DNA of 64,000 nucleotides, from positions 62,001-126,000 of the forward strand of contig JARWZO010000005.1 in assembly GCA_029866325.1 (NCBI GenBank), in the 5' to 3' direction. The first letter of the stretch is position 1. Every line of letters begins with the position of its first letter. Made by a program: the position numbers and the translations under genes. This stretch comes from Fluviicola sp. (GTDB lineage: Bacteria; Bacteroidota; Bacteroidia; Flavobacteriales_D; Crocinitomicaceae). A model generated the notes under the pieces. It was not told the DNA's origin. It ran no database searches and worked only from the letters and a program-made list of their open reading frames with translations. Of this stretch, positions 33,855 to 41,832 are shown in pieces.

Positions 33855-34589
33855 TTACAGAAACCCCATCACTTTCGCCACATCTTCCGGTACATCGATG
33901 TTAGGTGTTTCAATATCGGTTTCTATCACCTTGATACTGTAGCCGTAATACAACCAGCGCAATTGTTCCAACGATTCTACTTGTTCGAGTTCCGTAGGTT
34001 TTAATTGACTGATCTCACTCAGAACATCGGAACGGTAAGCATACAATCCGATATGGCGCAGATATGGATAGACTTCCAACGGCTTCCCTTTCGCGTTGGC
34101 AAAATTGGGAACGGCACTTCTTGAAAAATAGAGCGCATGGTGTTTATGGTTGACCACCAATTTGATGCGATTCGGATTGATGAGATCTGCTTCTTCAATG
34201 GATCGTGAGGCCAACGTAGCAATATCAACCGACGGATCGTGAAATGCGGCTAGCAAACTATCCAGTTGCATCGGATTTACCAAGGGTTCATCACCCTGAA
34301 TATTGATCACCACATCATAGTTTTCTGACAACGTAGCAATTACTTCCGCGCAGCGATCTGTTCCCGTTTGGTGATGCGTTGCGGTCATGCAAACCTTTCC
34401 ACCAAAACGTAAGACCTCTGCAAAAATGCGTTCATCGTCTGTTGCCACTACCAAATCAGTAAGCATGGTTGATTGTTGCGCGCCTTCGTAAACACGCTGA
34501 ATCATTGTTTTTCCCTTGAGGTCAATGAGCGGTTTCCCCGGGAAACGGGAAGAACCATAACGAGCAGGAATAACACCGAGAATACGCAT
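33855..34589 (-). CDS. kdsB: 3-deoxy-manno-octulosonate cytidylyltransferase (CMP-Kdo synthetase)
   Basis: Activates Kdo with CTP for lipid A inner-core synthesis in the cytoplasm. The N-terminal nucleotide loop IPARYGSSRFPGKPL and the motifs ATDDERI, MTATHHQTGTDRCAEV, NIQGDEPLV and YFSRSAVPN are diagnostic. Length (244 aa) is standard. The 96-base gap to the upstream TonB receptor gene is filled by a direct/inverted repeat that ends three bases before the ATG. It is followed by the HU-CCDC81/SPOR gene. Confidence 0.95.
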   Translation of the reverse strand: MRILGVIPARYGSSRFPGKPLIDLKGKTMIQRVYEGAQQSTMLTDLVVATDDERIFAEVLRFGGKVCMTATHHQTGTDRCAEVIATLSENYDVVINIQGDEPLVNPMQLDSLLAAFHDPSVDIATLASRSIEEADLINPNRIKLVVNHKHHALYFSRSAVPNFANAKGKPLEVYPYLRHIGLYAYRSDVLSEISQLKPTELEQVESLEQLRWLYYGYSIKVIETDIETPNIDVPEDVAKVMGFL

Positions 34590-34591
34590 AT

Positions 34592-34681
34592 TTAATGTTG
34601 AATGCTTAATGTTGAATGCTTAATGTTGAATGACGCTGGTACCCAACTTCAATTCAACATTCAAAATTAAGCATTCAACAT
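34592..34681. repeat. TTAATGTTGAATGC direct repeats with an inverted partner
   Basis: Three adjacent copies of TTAATGTTGAATGC/A at 34592, 34606 and 34620, then the inverse AATTCAACATTC and GCATTCAACAT at 34651-34681. The copies can form alternative hairpins. It fills the whole space between the TonB receptor stop and the kdsB start. Confidence 0.8.
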
Positions 34682-34685
34682 GAAT

Positions 34686-37031
34686 TTATAGTTTGTACTG
34701 CAACTGTACCATAAACGTTCGCGGTGGCTGCACATCTCCGGGTCTGCTTGAATACTCGGCATTCAGGATATTGTTTACCATGAAACCGATGCGATAGTGC
34801 TTTTTGTATTCATAACCGATTCTGAGGTCGAAGACATACGTCATGCCATTGTTTGCCTCTCGATATTGTTTCAATCCCGGTAAAATCTCTGTTCCTAATA
34901 CACCATCTTCAAACGTAGCGTCGATGTTGGTCATAAAACTGTTCATACGCATAGACGCTCCTAAACTGAATCCTTTATAGGTTGCTTGCATATCGAATTT
35001 GGCCATGTGACGGAAACGGTATTTCAGCATCGTAGAAACACTGTCTGAAAACGTAGCGAGGTAAACAGAATCTTTGTTTTTCGTCACCGGATTCATATAG
35101 GTATAACCCATGAGTGTTTGGATCTTCACCTTGCCAATGTCGCCTTCTCCGCTGATCGACAACTCTGCTCCGGAAATTTGCGCCGACTCTGCATTTTCTG
35201 CTCTAAAGCCCAACCATTTTAAAACGTAACCGGGATCATTTGGGTTGAAACTAGGTGGAATGCTATCCGGAAGGTAATTGCCGAAGGTAAATTCAGTCAT
35301 GTTTTTGTAGTTGTTCACAAAACCTGCAAGGTCAATGAATCCTTTCCAACCACCGATTTTTACGCCCTGCTTGATTCCCAATTCCACAGCCCATCCGGTT
35401 TCGGGTTTTAAGCTCGGATTCGGGAATACCAGTAAGCTTCCAACGTTGGTCGCTGTAAATCGCTCGGCAACACTTGGGTAACGAACTCCCTGACCGAATG
35501 ATGCGCGTAAGTGGGTGTATTTGGCTACTTCATAATGAACACCGGCTCTAAAGATGGGTTTTACAGGCAATTTCAACGAGTCTTTTCCAAGATACGTTTC
35601 AGAATCGCTCCGCAGATCATCCATCTTGAAATACTCGAAACGAACACCGGCAGTAATATCCAGCTTTTTCCACTTCTTTTCTCCTTGCGCGTATGCTGAA
35701 GTATTGATAGAAGTATGATCACCGAACAGGAAGGAATTCACCAAGCCTCGATTGACCGAAGCTCCGGTGGTAAGCACCAGCGTATTGTTTTGCCAGCCAC
35801 GCTGAAATTGGTAATCCCCATAAAACACCTGACCGATGGCATTTTGACCCGGGTTGCTGTAATTCAAATTATCCGTGTAAAAGAAGCGCGTTTTTAACTG
35901 GTGTTTATTCCCGAATTTGTCGAAATACTTGATCGACGGATCAATGTTCAAACGAATTCCGCGGTTGAAAGTCAGTGTTGATGCAGCCAAGCTGGTATCT
36001 GCACCACCCGAAGGTTGATAGGCATTTGTATCGCTTTTCCAAATGATAAAAATACCCGCTTTTCCGTATTGCGCATTCCAACCAAGACTGGCGCGAAGTT
36101 TCGGGATTTTTTTAGGTCGGTAATACAAGGTTCCGTTAAAGCGGCCTCTGTCTTCGGTTTCCCCTTGACGATAACCATCGGTAGTGAAACCGGCTCCGCC
36201 CAAGGTCAATGAAAATCCTTTACCCAATTGTTTGGCGAAACTTACTTCTGCCTGATACAGCGTTGGGTTTTTCGACCACCATTTCAGGGTTGAGCGTTTT
36301 GGGTTGTCGTATACACCGGCCTGTACTTTGGCTGTGAAAAACGGTTCTGTTCCAGGTTCACGCTCCACAATAGAAATAATACCGTTCAAGGCGCCGCTAC
36401 CATAAAGTACCGATGATGCGCCTTTAATGATTTCTACTTGCTCAATGTTTTCCAACGGAAGCGCGTTCCATTTGGCGTCACCGGCATCGGCTGAAAGCAT
36501 CGGTGCTTCGTTCCACATAATCAATACGCGGCTTCCGGCTCCGTAAGAAAAACCACTTCCTCCGCGAATGCTCACCTGTCCATCCATGCAGTATGCTCCC
36601 GGAACCTGATCAATTGCTTGCTCCAAATCCACTACTCCTTTATTGGAAATCAACTCCGGTTTCAGAATTTCCAACGAAATGGGAACATCCTCTATGGCTT
36701 GCAGACGGCGGGAAGCCGAAACTACCACAGGACCTAAGTCAGTTGTTTGCCCGCTTTCCGAAGTCAGTTCAATTGTAAGGAAATTGGCGTTGGTGACCAC
36801 AATCGTATCCGGAACATAGTCAAGTGCTTTCACAATCAGTGTAATCGGAAAAGTGGTTACAGGAAACGAAAAATCACCATCGATACCTCCAATAAGTTGT
36901 TGTCCGTTAGAAGCAGATAACTGGGGTGTTGGAATGGATTCACGTGTGCCTTTATCAATCACTTTACCCGAAATGGTTTGCGAGAAAAGTGACGTTGGAA
37001 GTAAAAAAAAGAGTAGTAGAGCCTTTTTCAT
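34686..37031 (-). CDS. TonB-dependent outer-membrane receptor
   Basis: Outer-membrane active transporter. Signal peptide MKKALLLFFLLPTSLFSQ; a CarboxypepD_reg-like beta domain (TISGKVIDKGTRESIPTPQLS..., about residues 19-100); a plug domain (SASRRLQAIEDVPISLEIL ... VSIRGGSGFSYGAGSRVLIMWNEAP ... IEIIKGASSVLYGSGALNG-like segment); and a roughly 22-strand barrel ending RTFMVQLQYKL. Length is 781 aa from the ATG at 37031; the frame extends 44 codons further but there it overlaps dprA on the opposite strand. The substrate is unknown (siderophore, cobalamin or oligosaccharide). It is divergent from dprA. Confidence 0.92.
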   Translation of the reverse strand: MKKALLLFFLLPTSLFSQTISGKVIDKGTRESIPTPQLSASNGQQLIGGIDGDFSFPVTTFPITLIVKALDYVPDTIVVTNANFLTIELTSESGQTTDLGPVVVSASRRLQAIEDVPISLEILKPELISNKGVVDLEQAIDQVPGAYCMDGQVSIRGGSGFSYGAGSRVLIMWNEAPMLSADAGDAKWNALPLENIEQVEIIKGASSVLYGSGALNGIISIVEREPGTEPFFTAKVQAGVYDNPKRSTLKWWSKNPTLYQAEVSFAKQLGKGFSLTLGGAGFTTDGYRQGETEDRGRFNGTLYYRPKKIPKLRASLGWNAQYGKAGIFIIWKSDTNAYQPSGGADTSLAASTLTFNRGIRLNIDPSIKYFDKFGNKHQLKTRFFYTDNLNYSNPGQNAIGQVFYGDYQFQRGWQNNTLVLTTGASVNRGLVNSFLFGDHTSINTSAYAQGEKKWKKLDITAGVRFEYFKMDDLRSDSETYLGKDSLKLPVKPIFRAGVHYEVAKYTHLRASFGQGVRYPSVAERFTATNVGSLLVFPNPSLKPETGWAVELGIKQGVKIGGWKGFIDLAGFVNNYKNMTEFTFGNYLPDSIPPSFNPNDPGYVLKWLGFRAENAESAQISGAELSISGEGDIGKVKIQTLMGYTYMNPVTKNKDSVYLATFSDSVSTMLKYRFRHMAKFDMQATYKGFSLGASMRMNSFMTNIDATFEDGVLGTEILPGLKQYREANNGMTYVFDLRIGYEYKKHYRIGFMVNNILNAEYSSRPGDVQPPRTFMVQLQYKL

Positions 37032-37076
37032 GAAGGTATTTATCAGTATATTCAATAGACCAAAGTACCATTTATT

Positions 37077-38177
37077 TTGAATTTTAGTCCTACACAACAG
37101 CAAATAGCCCTCACTTTTTTGAGCGGAATCGGAAGTCGAAGAGCGCGAATCATTATTGGTCATTTCAATGATTTGAATGAGTTTTTTAGTGAAAAGAAAT
37201 TAAATCTTGCGGAAATCCCCGGTATTCAACCCGACTTTGTGAGCTATTCACAGCGCATTGCCGCATTGGAAGCAGCCCAAAAAGTAACCGAATTACTTGA
37301 TAAGATTGGTGCTACCACTGTGTTTTTCACCGAAAAGGAATATCCACGACGTCTCAAACAATGTCCGGATGCTCCATTGTTATTGTATGCTAAAGGCAAC
37401 ATCAATTGGAATCCTGAAAAAGTGGTCTCTATCGTAGGAACACGCCACGCTTCGGCTTATGGTAAACAATTGACCGAAGAATTGGTGGAAGGATTAAAAG
37501 CAAGTGGAGTGACCATAGTGAGCGGAATGGCTTATGGAATAGATGTTGCGGCTCATGCCGCGGCGTTACGCAATGGCTTGCCTACAATCGGAGTGTTGGG
37601 ACATGGTTTGCATACGATTTATCCGGCCGTTCACCGAAAAATAGCACAGGAAATGTTAAACGAAGGTGGATTGGTCAGCGAATTTGCTCCAGGATTGAAA
37701 CCCGAACCGGCCTATTTCCCGATGCGAAATCGTATAGTAGCGGGTTTGGCTGATGCAACTGTTGTAATAGAAAGTGGTGCCAAAGGCGGTTCGTTGATTA
37801 CCGCTACCATGGCCAACGATTACAATCGTGATGTGTTTGCTTTTCCGGGTGATGTTAACAAACCGTTTTCAGCTGGGTGTTTGCGGTTGATTCAACAACA
37901 TAAAGCACACCTCTTAACGGATGCTCAGGACTTCTTGAAAGCCATGAATTGGGAAGATGACGGAGGTAAAAAGGCTGTACAACGCAACCTCTTTGTTGAA
38001 CTGACTACCAATGAAATTCAACTAGTTGAAGTATTAAAAGACAAAGCGGAGGTCGCTGTAGATACATTGGGTTACTTAACTTCATTGTCACCCGGAGCGG
38101 TGTCAGCATTGTTGTTAAACCTTGAATTTAAAGGAGTTGTAAAGGCGCTTCCCGGCAAACGCTACGCCCTTATTTGA
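37077..38177 (+). CDS. dprA: DNA-processing protein DprA
   Basis: Binds incoming single-stranded DNA and loads RecA during natural transformation. An N-terminal helix-hairpin-helix-like segment (IALTFLSGIGSRRARIII) is followed by the Rossmann core (VSIVGTRHASAYGKQLT, SGMAYGIDVAAH, FPMRNRIVAGL, SGAKGGSLITA, FAFPGDV) and a C-terminal winged helix (about residues 305-366). Length is 366 aa. No ATG exists upstream before an in-frame stop (37056-37058), so a TTG start at 37077 is needed. It is divergent from the TonB receptor with only 45 bases between starts. Confidence 0.94.
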   Translation: MNFSPTQQQIALTFLSGIGSRRARIIIGHFNDLNEFFSEKKLNLAEIPGIQPDFVSYSQRIAALEAAQKVTELLDKIGATTVFFTEKEYPRRLKQCPDAPLLLYAKGNINWNPEKVVSIVGTRHASAYGKQLTEELVEGLKASGVTIVSGMAYGIDVAAHAAALRNGLPTIGVLGHGLHTIYPAVHRKIAQEMLNEGGLVSEFAPGLKPEPAYFPMRNRIVAGLADATVVIESGAKGGSLITATMANDYNRDVFAFPGDVNKPFSAGCLRLIQQHKAHLLTDAQDFLKAMNWEDDGGKKAVQRNLFVELTTNEIQLVEVLKDKAEVAVDTLGYLTSLSPGAVSALLLNLEFKGVVKALPGKRYALI

Positions 38178-38240
38178 TTCACAGAGATTGTCAGAATCGT
38201 TATTTATCCCTAAAAACGGATCATCTAAGAGAGACTTTAT

Positions 38241-38248
38241 TAACTTAG
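38241..38248 (+). promoter_or_regulatory. Weak -7 box of the C1 peptidase gene
   Basis: TAACTTAG differs by one base from TAnnTTTG and lies 17 bases before the first ATG. Confidence 0.3.
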
Positions 38249-38264
38249 CGTTAAAATATCTCGT

Positions 38265-39461
38265 ATGATGAAAAAATCCTTGTTGTTTATTGCCGGATTG
38301 AGTGTCAGCATGGCTTTTGGGCAAAAAATCACAAATGCTACCGATAGTAAGTATGATTTTACGAAGGTTTCTCACCTGGATGCAACTCCGGTAGAAAACC
38401 AAGGCTATACCGGAACTTGCTGGAGTTTCTCGGCATTGTCTTTCTTTGAATCGGAATTGATCCGAATGGGTATCAAACAACCCGATTTGCTTTCTGAAAT
38501 GTACATTGTGCGCAAAGCGTATGAGGCAAAAGCAGATCGTTTTATCCGCATGGATGGCAAAATCAACTTCAGTGAAGGTGGTGCTTTTCACGATATTCCT
38601 TACATCATTCGCAGAAACGGAATTGTTCCCAAAGACGTTTATACCGGACTTGCTAACGGAAAAACCAGCTTCAATCACGAAGAATTGTTCAATGTTTTGA
38701 ACAGTTTTATGCAAACCATTTTGGGTGAAGTACAAAAAGGAAAAGGAATCGGAACCGAGTGGAAAAAAGCGTTTTCTTCTATTTTGGATGCGTATTTAGG
38801 TCCCGATGTAACCGAGTTTACCGTTAAAGGAAAAAAATACACACCACAAACGTATGCCGCTTCGTTGGGATTCAATATGGACAATTATGTTTCCATTACT
38901 TCATTTACCAATGATCCGTTTTATACTTCATGCGAAATTGCCATTCCTGACAACTGGGCTTGGGGTGATAGCTACAATGTACCGTTGGAAGACATGGTAA
39001 GCATTGCAGAAACGGCCTTGAAAAACGGGTATACCATTGCTTGGGGAGCCGACGTTTCAGAGAAAGGATTTAATTTCCGTCAGGCAATCGCCATTGTACC
39101 TGAAGATCCTTCCACTATTGAAACCAAAGGAAGAGATAACAAAAGTTTCAACGATGCAGGAGCTGAACGTACTTCCAATGCGTTTTTGGAACCGGTAAAA
39201 GAAGTTACAGTTACACAAGATATGCGTCAAAAAGGATACGACGAAAAAGTTACTACCGACGATCATGGCATGCATATCGTAGGAATGTACAAAGATCAAA
39301 ACGGAACGCGCTTCTTTTTGGTAAAAAACTCATGGGGAACTGACAACTTACCACAAGGTTATCTCTATGTGTCAGAGCATTATTTTCGCTTGAAGACGAT
39401 CAACATCTACTTGCATAAAGACGCGCTCACCAAAGATGTTCGTTCCAAACTGAAAATTTAA
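38265..39461 (+). CDS. Secreted C1 (papain/bleomycin hydrolase-type) cysteine peptidase
   Basis: Resembles the PepC/bleomycin hydrolase branch of family C1. Signal peptide MMKKSLLFIAGLSVSMAFGQ (unusual for this branch, whose classical members are cytoplasmic). The active site is complete: Gln and Cys in NQGYTGTCWSFSA (about residues 46-58), His in DHGMHIVGMY and Asn in LVKNSWGT. Length is 398 aa. Exported aminopeptidase C-like enzymes are common in Bacteroidota. Two ATGs overlap (38265, 38268). It is followed by the BlaI-like gene on the same strand, 63 bases later, with its own promoter. Confidence 0.9.
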   Translation: MMKKSLLFIAGLSVSMAFGQKITNATDSKYDFTKVSHLDATPVENQGYTGTCWSFSALSFFESELIRMGIKQPDLLSEMYIVRKAYEAKADRFIRMDGKINFSEGGAFHDIPYIIRRNGIVPKDVYTGLANGKTSFNHEELFNVLNSFMQTILGEVQKGKGIGTEWKKAFSSILDAYLGPDVTEFTVKGKKYTPQTYAASLGFNMDNYVSITSFTNDPFYTSCEIAIPDNWAWGDSYNVPLEDMVSIAETALKNGYTIAWGADVSEKGFNFRQAIAIVPEDPSTIETKGRDNKSFNDAGAERTSNAFLEPVKEVTVTQDMRQKGYDEKVTTDDHGMHIVGMYKDQNGTRFFLVKNSWGTDNLPQGYLYVSEHYFRLKTINIYLHKDALTKDVRSKLKI

Positions 39462-39492
39462 GTGTAAATCAGGGTTATTTCCGAGAATTTAT

Positions 39493-39500
39493 TATCTTCG
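39493..39500 (+). promoter_or_regulatory. -7 box of the BlaI-like regulator
   Basis: TATCTTCG (one mismatch to TAnnTTTG), 24 bases before the ATG at 39525. Confidence 0.4.
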
Positions 39501-39524
39501 TTGTAACCCACTATTTGTTGAATT

Positions 39525-39848
39525 ATGGAAAGACTCACACCTGCCGAAGAGAAAGTAATGTTGAAACTGTGGAAGTTGGAAAAAGCAACCGTTAAGGAAA
39601 TTGTGCATCTCTACTCCAACCCCAAACCCGCTTACAACACGGTATCTACCATTGTGCGAATTCTTGAACGCAAAAAGTTCATTAAGCACAAACCTGTTGG
39701 AAGAGGGTACATCTATTTTCCAAAGATCTCTCGCGAGCAATACCGCGATTATCTAGCGAATTACATTCTTGCCAACTATTTTGATGGCAACAGAAAAGAA
39801 GTAATCTCGTTTTATAATAGCACCCTCGCTTTAAGTGAAATACTTTAG
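39525..39848 (+). CDS. BlaI/MecI/CopY-type transcriptional regulator
   Basis: Winged-helix repressor (107 aa) with the family pattern LTPAEEKVMLKLWKLEKATVKEIV ... AYNTVSTIVRILERKKFIKHKPVGRGYIYFPKIS spread over residues 4-75. The C-terminal helices (YRDYLANYILANYF) are the dimerisation part and are shorter than in BlaI, with no obvious cleavage loop. No BlaR1/M56 metallopeptidase sensor is next to it, which is unusual in Bacteroidota, where the two are normally paired. Targets are unknown. Followed by a strong terminator. Confidence 0.88.
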   Translation: MERLTPAEEKVMLKLWKLEKATVKEIVHLYSNPKPAYNTVSTIVRILERKKFIKHKPVGRGYIYFPKISREQYRDYLANYILANYFDGNRKEVISFYNSTLALSEIL

Positions 39849-39875
39849 AGATTCATTTTAGTAAAACATGTTGGA

Positions 39876-39905
39876 ACGGTCGCCTTTAGGACGACCGTTT
39901 TTTTG
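39876..39905 (+). terminator. Intrinsic terminator after the BlaI-like gene
   Basis: AACGGTCG (39876-39883) pairs with CGACCGTT (39893-39900), followed by TTTT. Confidence 0.88.
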
Positions 39906-39928
39906 TGATATAGAATGTCGGAAATGCC

Positions 39929-40071
39929 CACCCTCCTAGGTCCTCCCTCAAGGGAGGAGGCAGAGCAGAGTTATTCTTAAGGCACTCTTTCCGAACCAAA
40001 ATATAGGTTCACAGTCGCTTTATTTGAAAGGTAAATCCACATCCTCCCTTGAGGGAGGACCGAGGAGGGTG
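39929..40071. repeat. 143-bp element with 30-bp terminal inverted repeats
   Basis: The ends 39929-39958 and 40042-40071 are inverted copies matching at 29 of 30 positions (outer part CACCCTCCTNGG, inner part TCCTCCCTCAAGGGAGGA). Each arm also contains its own palindrome. The middle (about 83 bases) has no open frame. MITE-like form. A relative lies at 60125-60234. Confidence 0.8.
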
Positions 40072-40101
40072 ACTATTTCGTCAAGTGAAAAGGTACGTAC
40101 C

Positions 40102-41832
40102 TTAAAACCTAAACGTCACCCCGCCCATCACTTGCAAGCCCTGTACCGGATAATTGTACCAGCGTTTGTAGCGTTGCGCCGCAAGATTGTTTACGTTCAC
40201 AAAAGCCGAGATCCGTTTGTTGTAACGGTATTCTACACCCAAATTCGCATCGGCGATAAAGCCCAATTTTTTAGCAAATTGGTTGTTCTCTTCAGTAACA
40301 TCTTCTTCTTTAGCGTAAACCAATGCACGACGACCACCTTCCATGTTCATGTCGAGGGTAAAGATAAACTTGTCGTACAGGTTGTAACTTCCACGTAAAA
40401 TGAATTGCAATTGGGGCAAGTTCCATGCATACGTATTGCTTATCGCGTTGTAGGAATAATAACGACCGATCAGATCGATTTTGGTTTTCTCCAACAATTG
40501 GTAATACAACGCTCCTTCTACTGTTGCCACGTTGATGGTGTCGTAGATCACTGCAAAACGATTCCCTGCCGAATGCAATGTGTCGGTAATAAACAAGGCT
40601 TTGTCTTTGACATTTCCGAAACTGGCTGAAACATTGAAACCGATGCGTTTGCTCAATGTACCTTTTAGTCCCACCAAGGCTTCGATGGCTTTATGTTCGT
40701 TGCGCAATTGCTGATTCGACAACGCAAATTCATTGATATCGGTAATGGCTTTGAAACTTTGTTGTGTCATGCCACCACGCAATGCCGCATACGGAATCAG
40801 GATATCGTCAAACAACGAATACTTCACTTCGGCATTCGGGTACACGTAAATGCGTGTTTTTTCAGCGGCGCTTACCGTAATATCCACACCAATATTGGCT
40901 TTCAGGCGCTTGTTTTTGGAATACGTTGTGATGTAAGGACGCAAGCTGAAGATCGTGTTATTGTGGACAATTCCCGAATCTACGAGTGTTAATAGAGAAT
41001 CTTCGATACCGTATTTGTAGCCATTGTATTTCAAATCGGCGTTGGCACCAAAGATTTCATTTCCCCATTTAAAGGAGGCACCACCGAAAATGCTGAAATA
41101 ATTTTCACGTCCGCGCCAATCGGCAAGACTGTCAATACTCGGTTTTTTGTCGTTGAAATGACGGTATTCAAAGCCTGCTCGCCAATTCACCCCCAAACTA
41201 TCGTGTTTGTGAGAACTGAACTGACCCTTCAGGTTAAAGGTGTTGAATCGCTGCGAAATACTGTCTGCATCGGCGTTTTCGTTGCGGAAGCCGTAGAAAT
41301 GTAAACCACGGTTGTTGTAATTCATTTCCGCCATCCAATCGTAGCGTTTTTCATTCATCCCTCCGAATGCGCGGAAATTGCTTCTATCAAAATTGGCAGG
41401 AGCGTAGTCTTTGATTCTCCCGAATGAACTGATGTGTTGACCGTGAAATCCGTAGTTGAATTTGCGGGTTCGCGTATTGTTATAATAGACTTCCGCCAAC
41501 GGCATCAGCACCGAACCAATACCGATACGTGCGTAACCGTTGTACAATTGCGGTAATTTTTCAACGGTTTTTACTGTAGCCGGTGGAATGGGTTTTATTT
41601 CCAATTCGGGAGCGTAACTCATCACCAACAGCGGAAAAGTAGCCGTTGGATTGGGGAAAACCGTGTCCAGAATTTTTGGACTTTCCGCCTGGCGGTAAGC
41701 TGGTTCTATGGTACGAAGCGCTTCGTTAGTAAGGTCGATCGTATTTCCCGGCTGAGCGAAAGCATTAGAACTGCCAAATAACAAGAAACATAGCACGCCG
41801 ATCGTTTTCATCTGATTGATTGTCTGTCTCAT
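40102..41832 (-). CDS. Outer-membrane beta-barrel protein (TonB-receptor-like, no plug)
   Basis: A signal peptide (IGVLCFLLFGSSNAFAQ) is followed by about 60 residues of proline-rich linker and a long run of alternating hydrophobic/aromatic strands typical of an outer-membrane barrel (YARIGIGSVLMPLAEVYY, KFNYGFHGQHISSFG, FGVNADLKYNGYKYG type), ending ...GLQVMGGVTFRF with a terminal aromatic residue. Length is 576 aa. The plug domain of true TonB receptors is missing. Its ATG overlaps the stop codon of the giant TPR gene (TAATG), so the two are translationally coupled and probably work together at the envelope. Confidence 0.8.
   Translation of the reverse strand: MRQTINQMKTIGVLCFLLFGSSNAFAQPGNTIDLTNEALRTIEPAYRQAESPKILDTVFPNPTATFPLLVMSYAPELEIKPIPPATVKTVEKLPQLYNGYARIGIGSVLMPLAEVYYNNTRTRKFNYGFHGQHISSFGRIKDYAPANFDRSNFRAFGGMNEKRYDWMAEMNYNNRGLHFYGFRNENADADSISQRFNTFNLKGQFSSHKHDSLGVNWRAGFEYRHFNDKKPSIDSLADWRGRENYFSIFGGASFKWGNEIFGANADLKYNGYKYGIEDSLLTLVDSGIVHNNTIFSLRPYITTYSKNKRLKANIGVDITVSAAEKTRIYVYPNAEVKYSLFDDILIPYAALRGGMTQQSFKAITDINEFALSNQQLRNEHKAIEALVGLKGTLSKRIGFNVSASFGNVKDKALFITDTLHSAGNRFAVIYDTINVATVEGALYYQLLEKTKIDLIGRYYSYNAISNTYAWNLPQLQFILRGSYNLYDKFIFTLDMNMEGGRRALVYAKEEDVTEENNQFAKKLGFIADANLGVEYRYNKRISAFVNVNNLAAQRYKRWYNYPVQGLQVMGGVTFRF

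Noticed and set aside
38115-38735. 206-residue frame antisense to dprA and the C1 peptidase
   Set aside because: It spans two well-supported genes and a promoter region.
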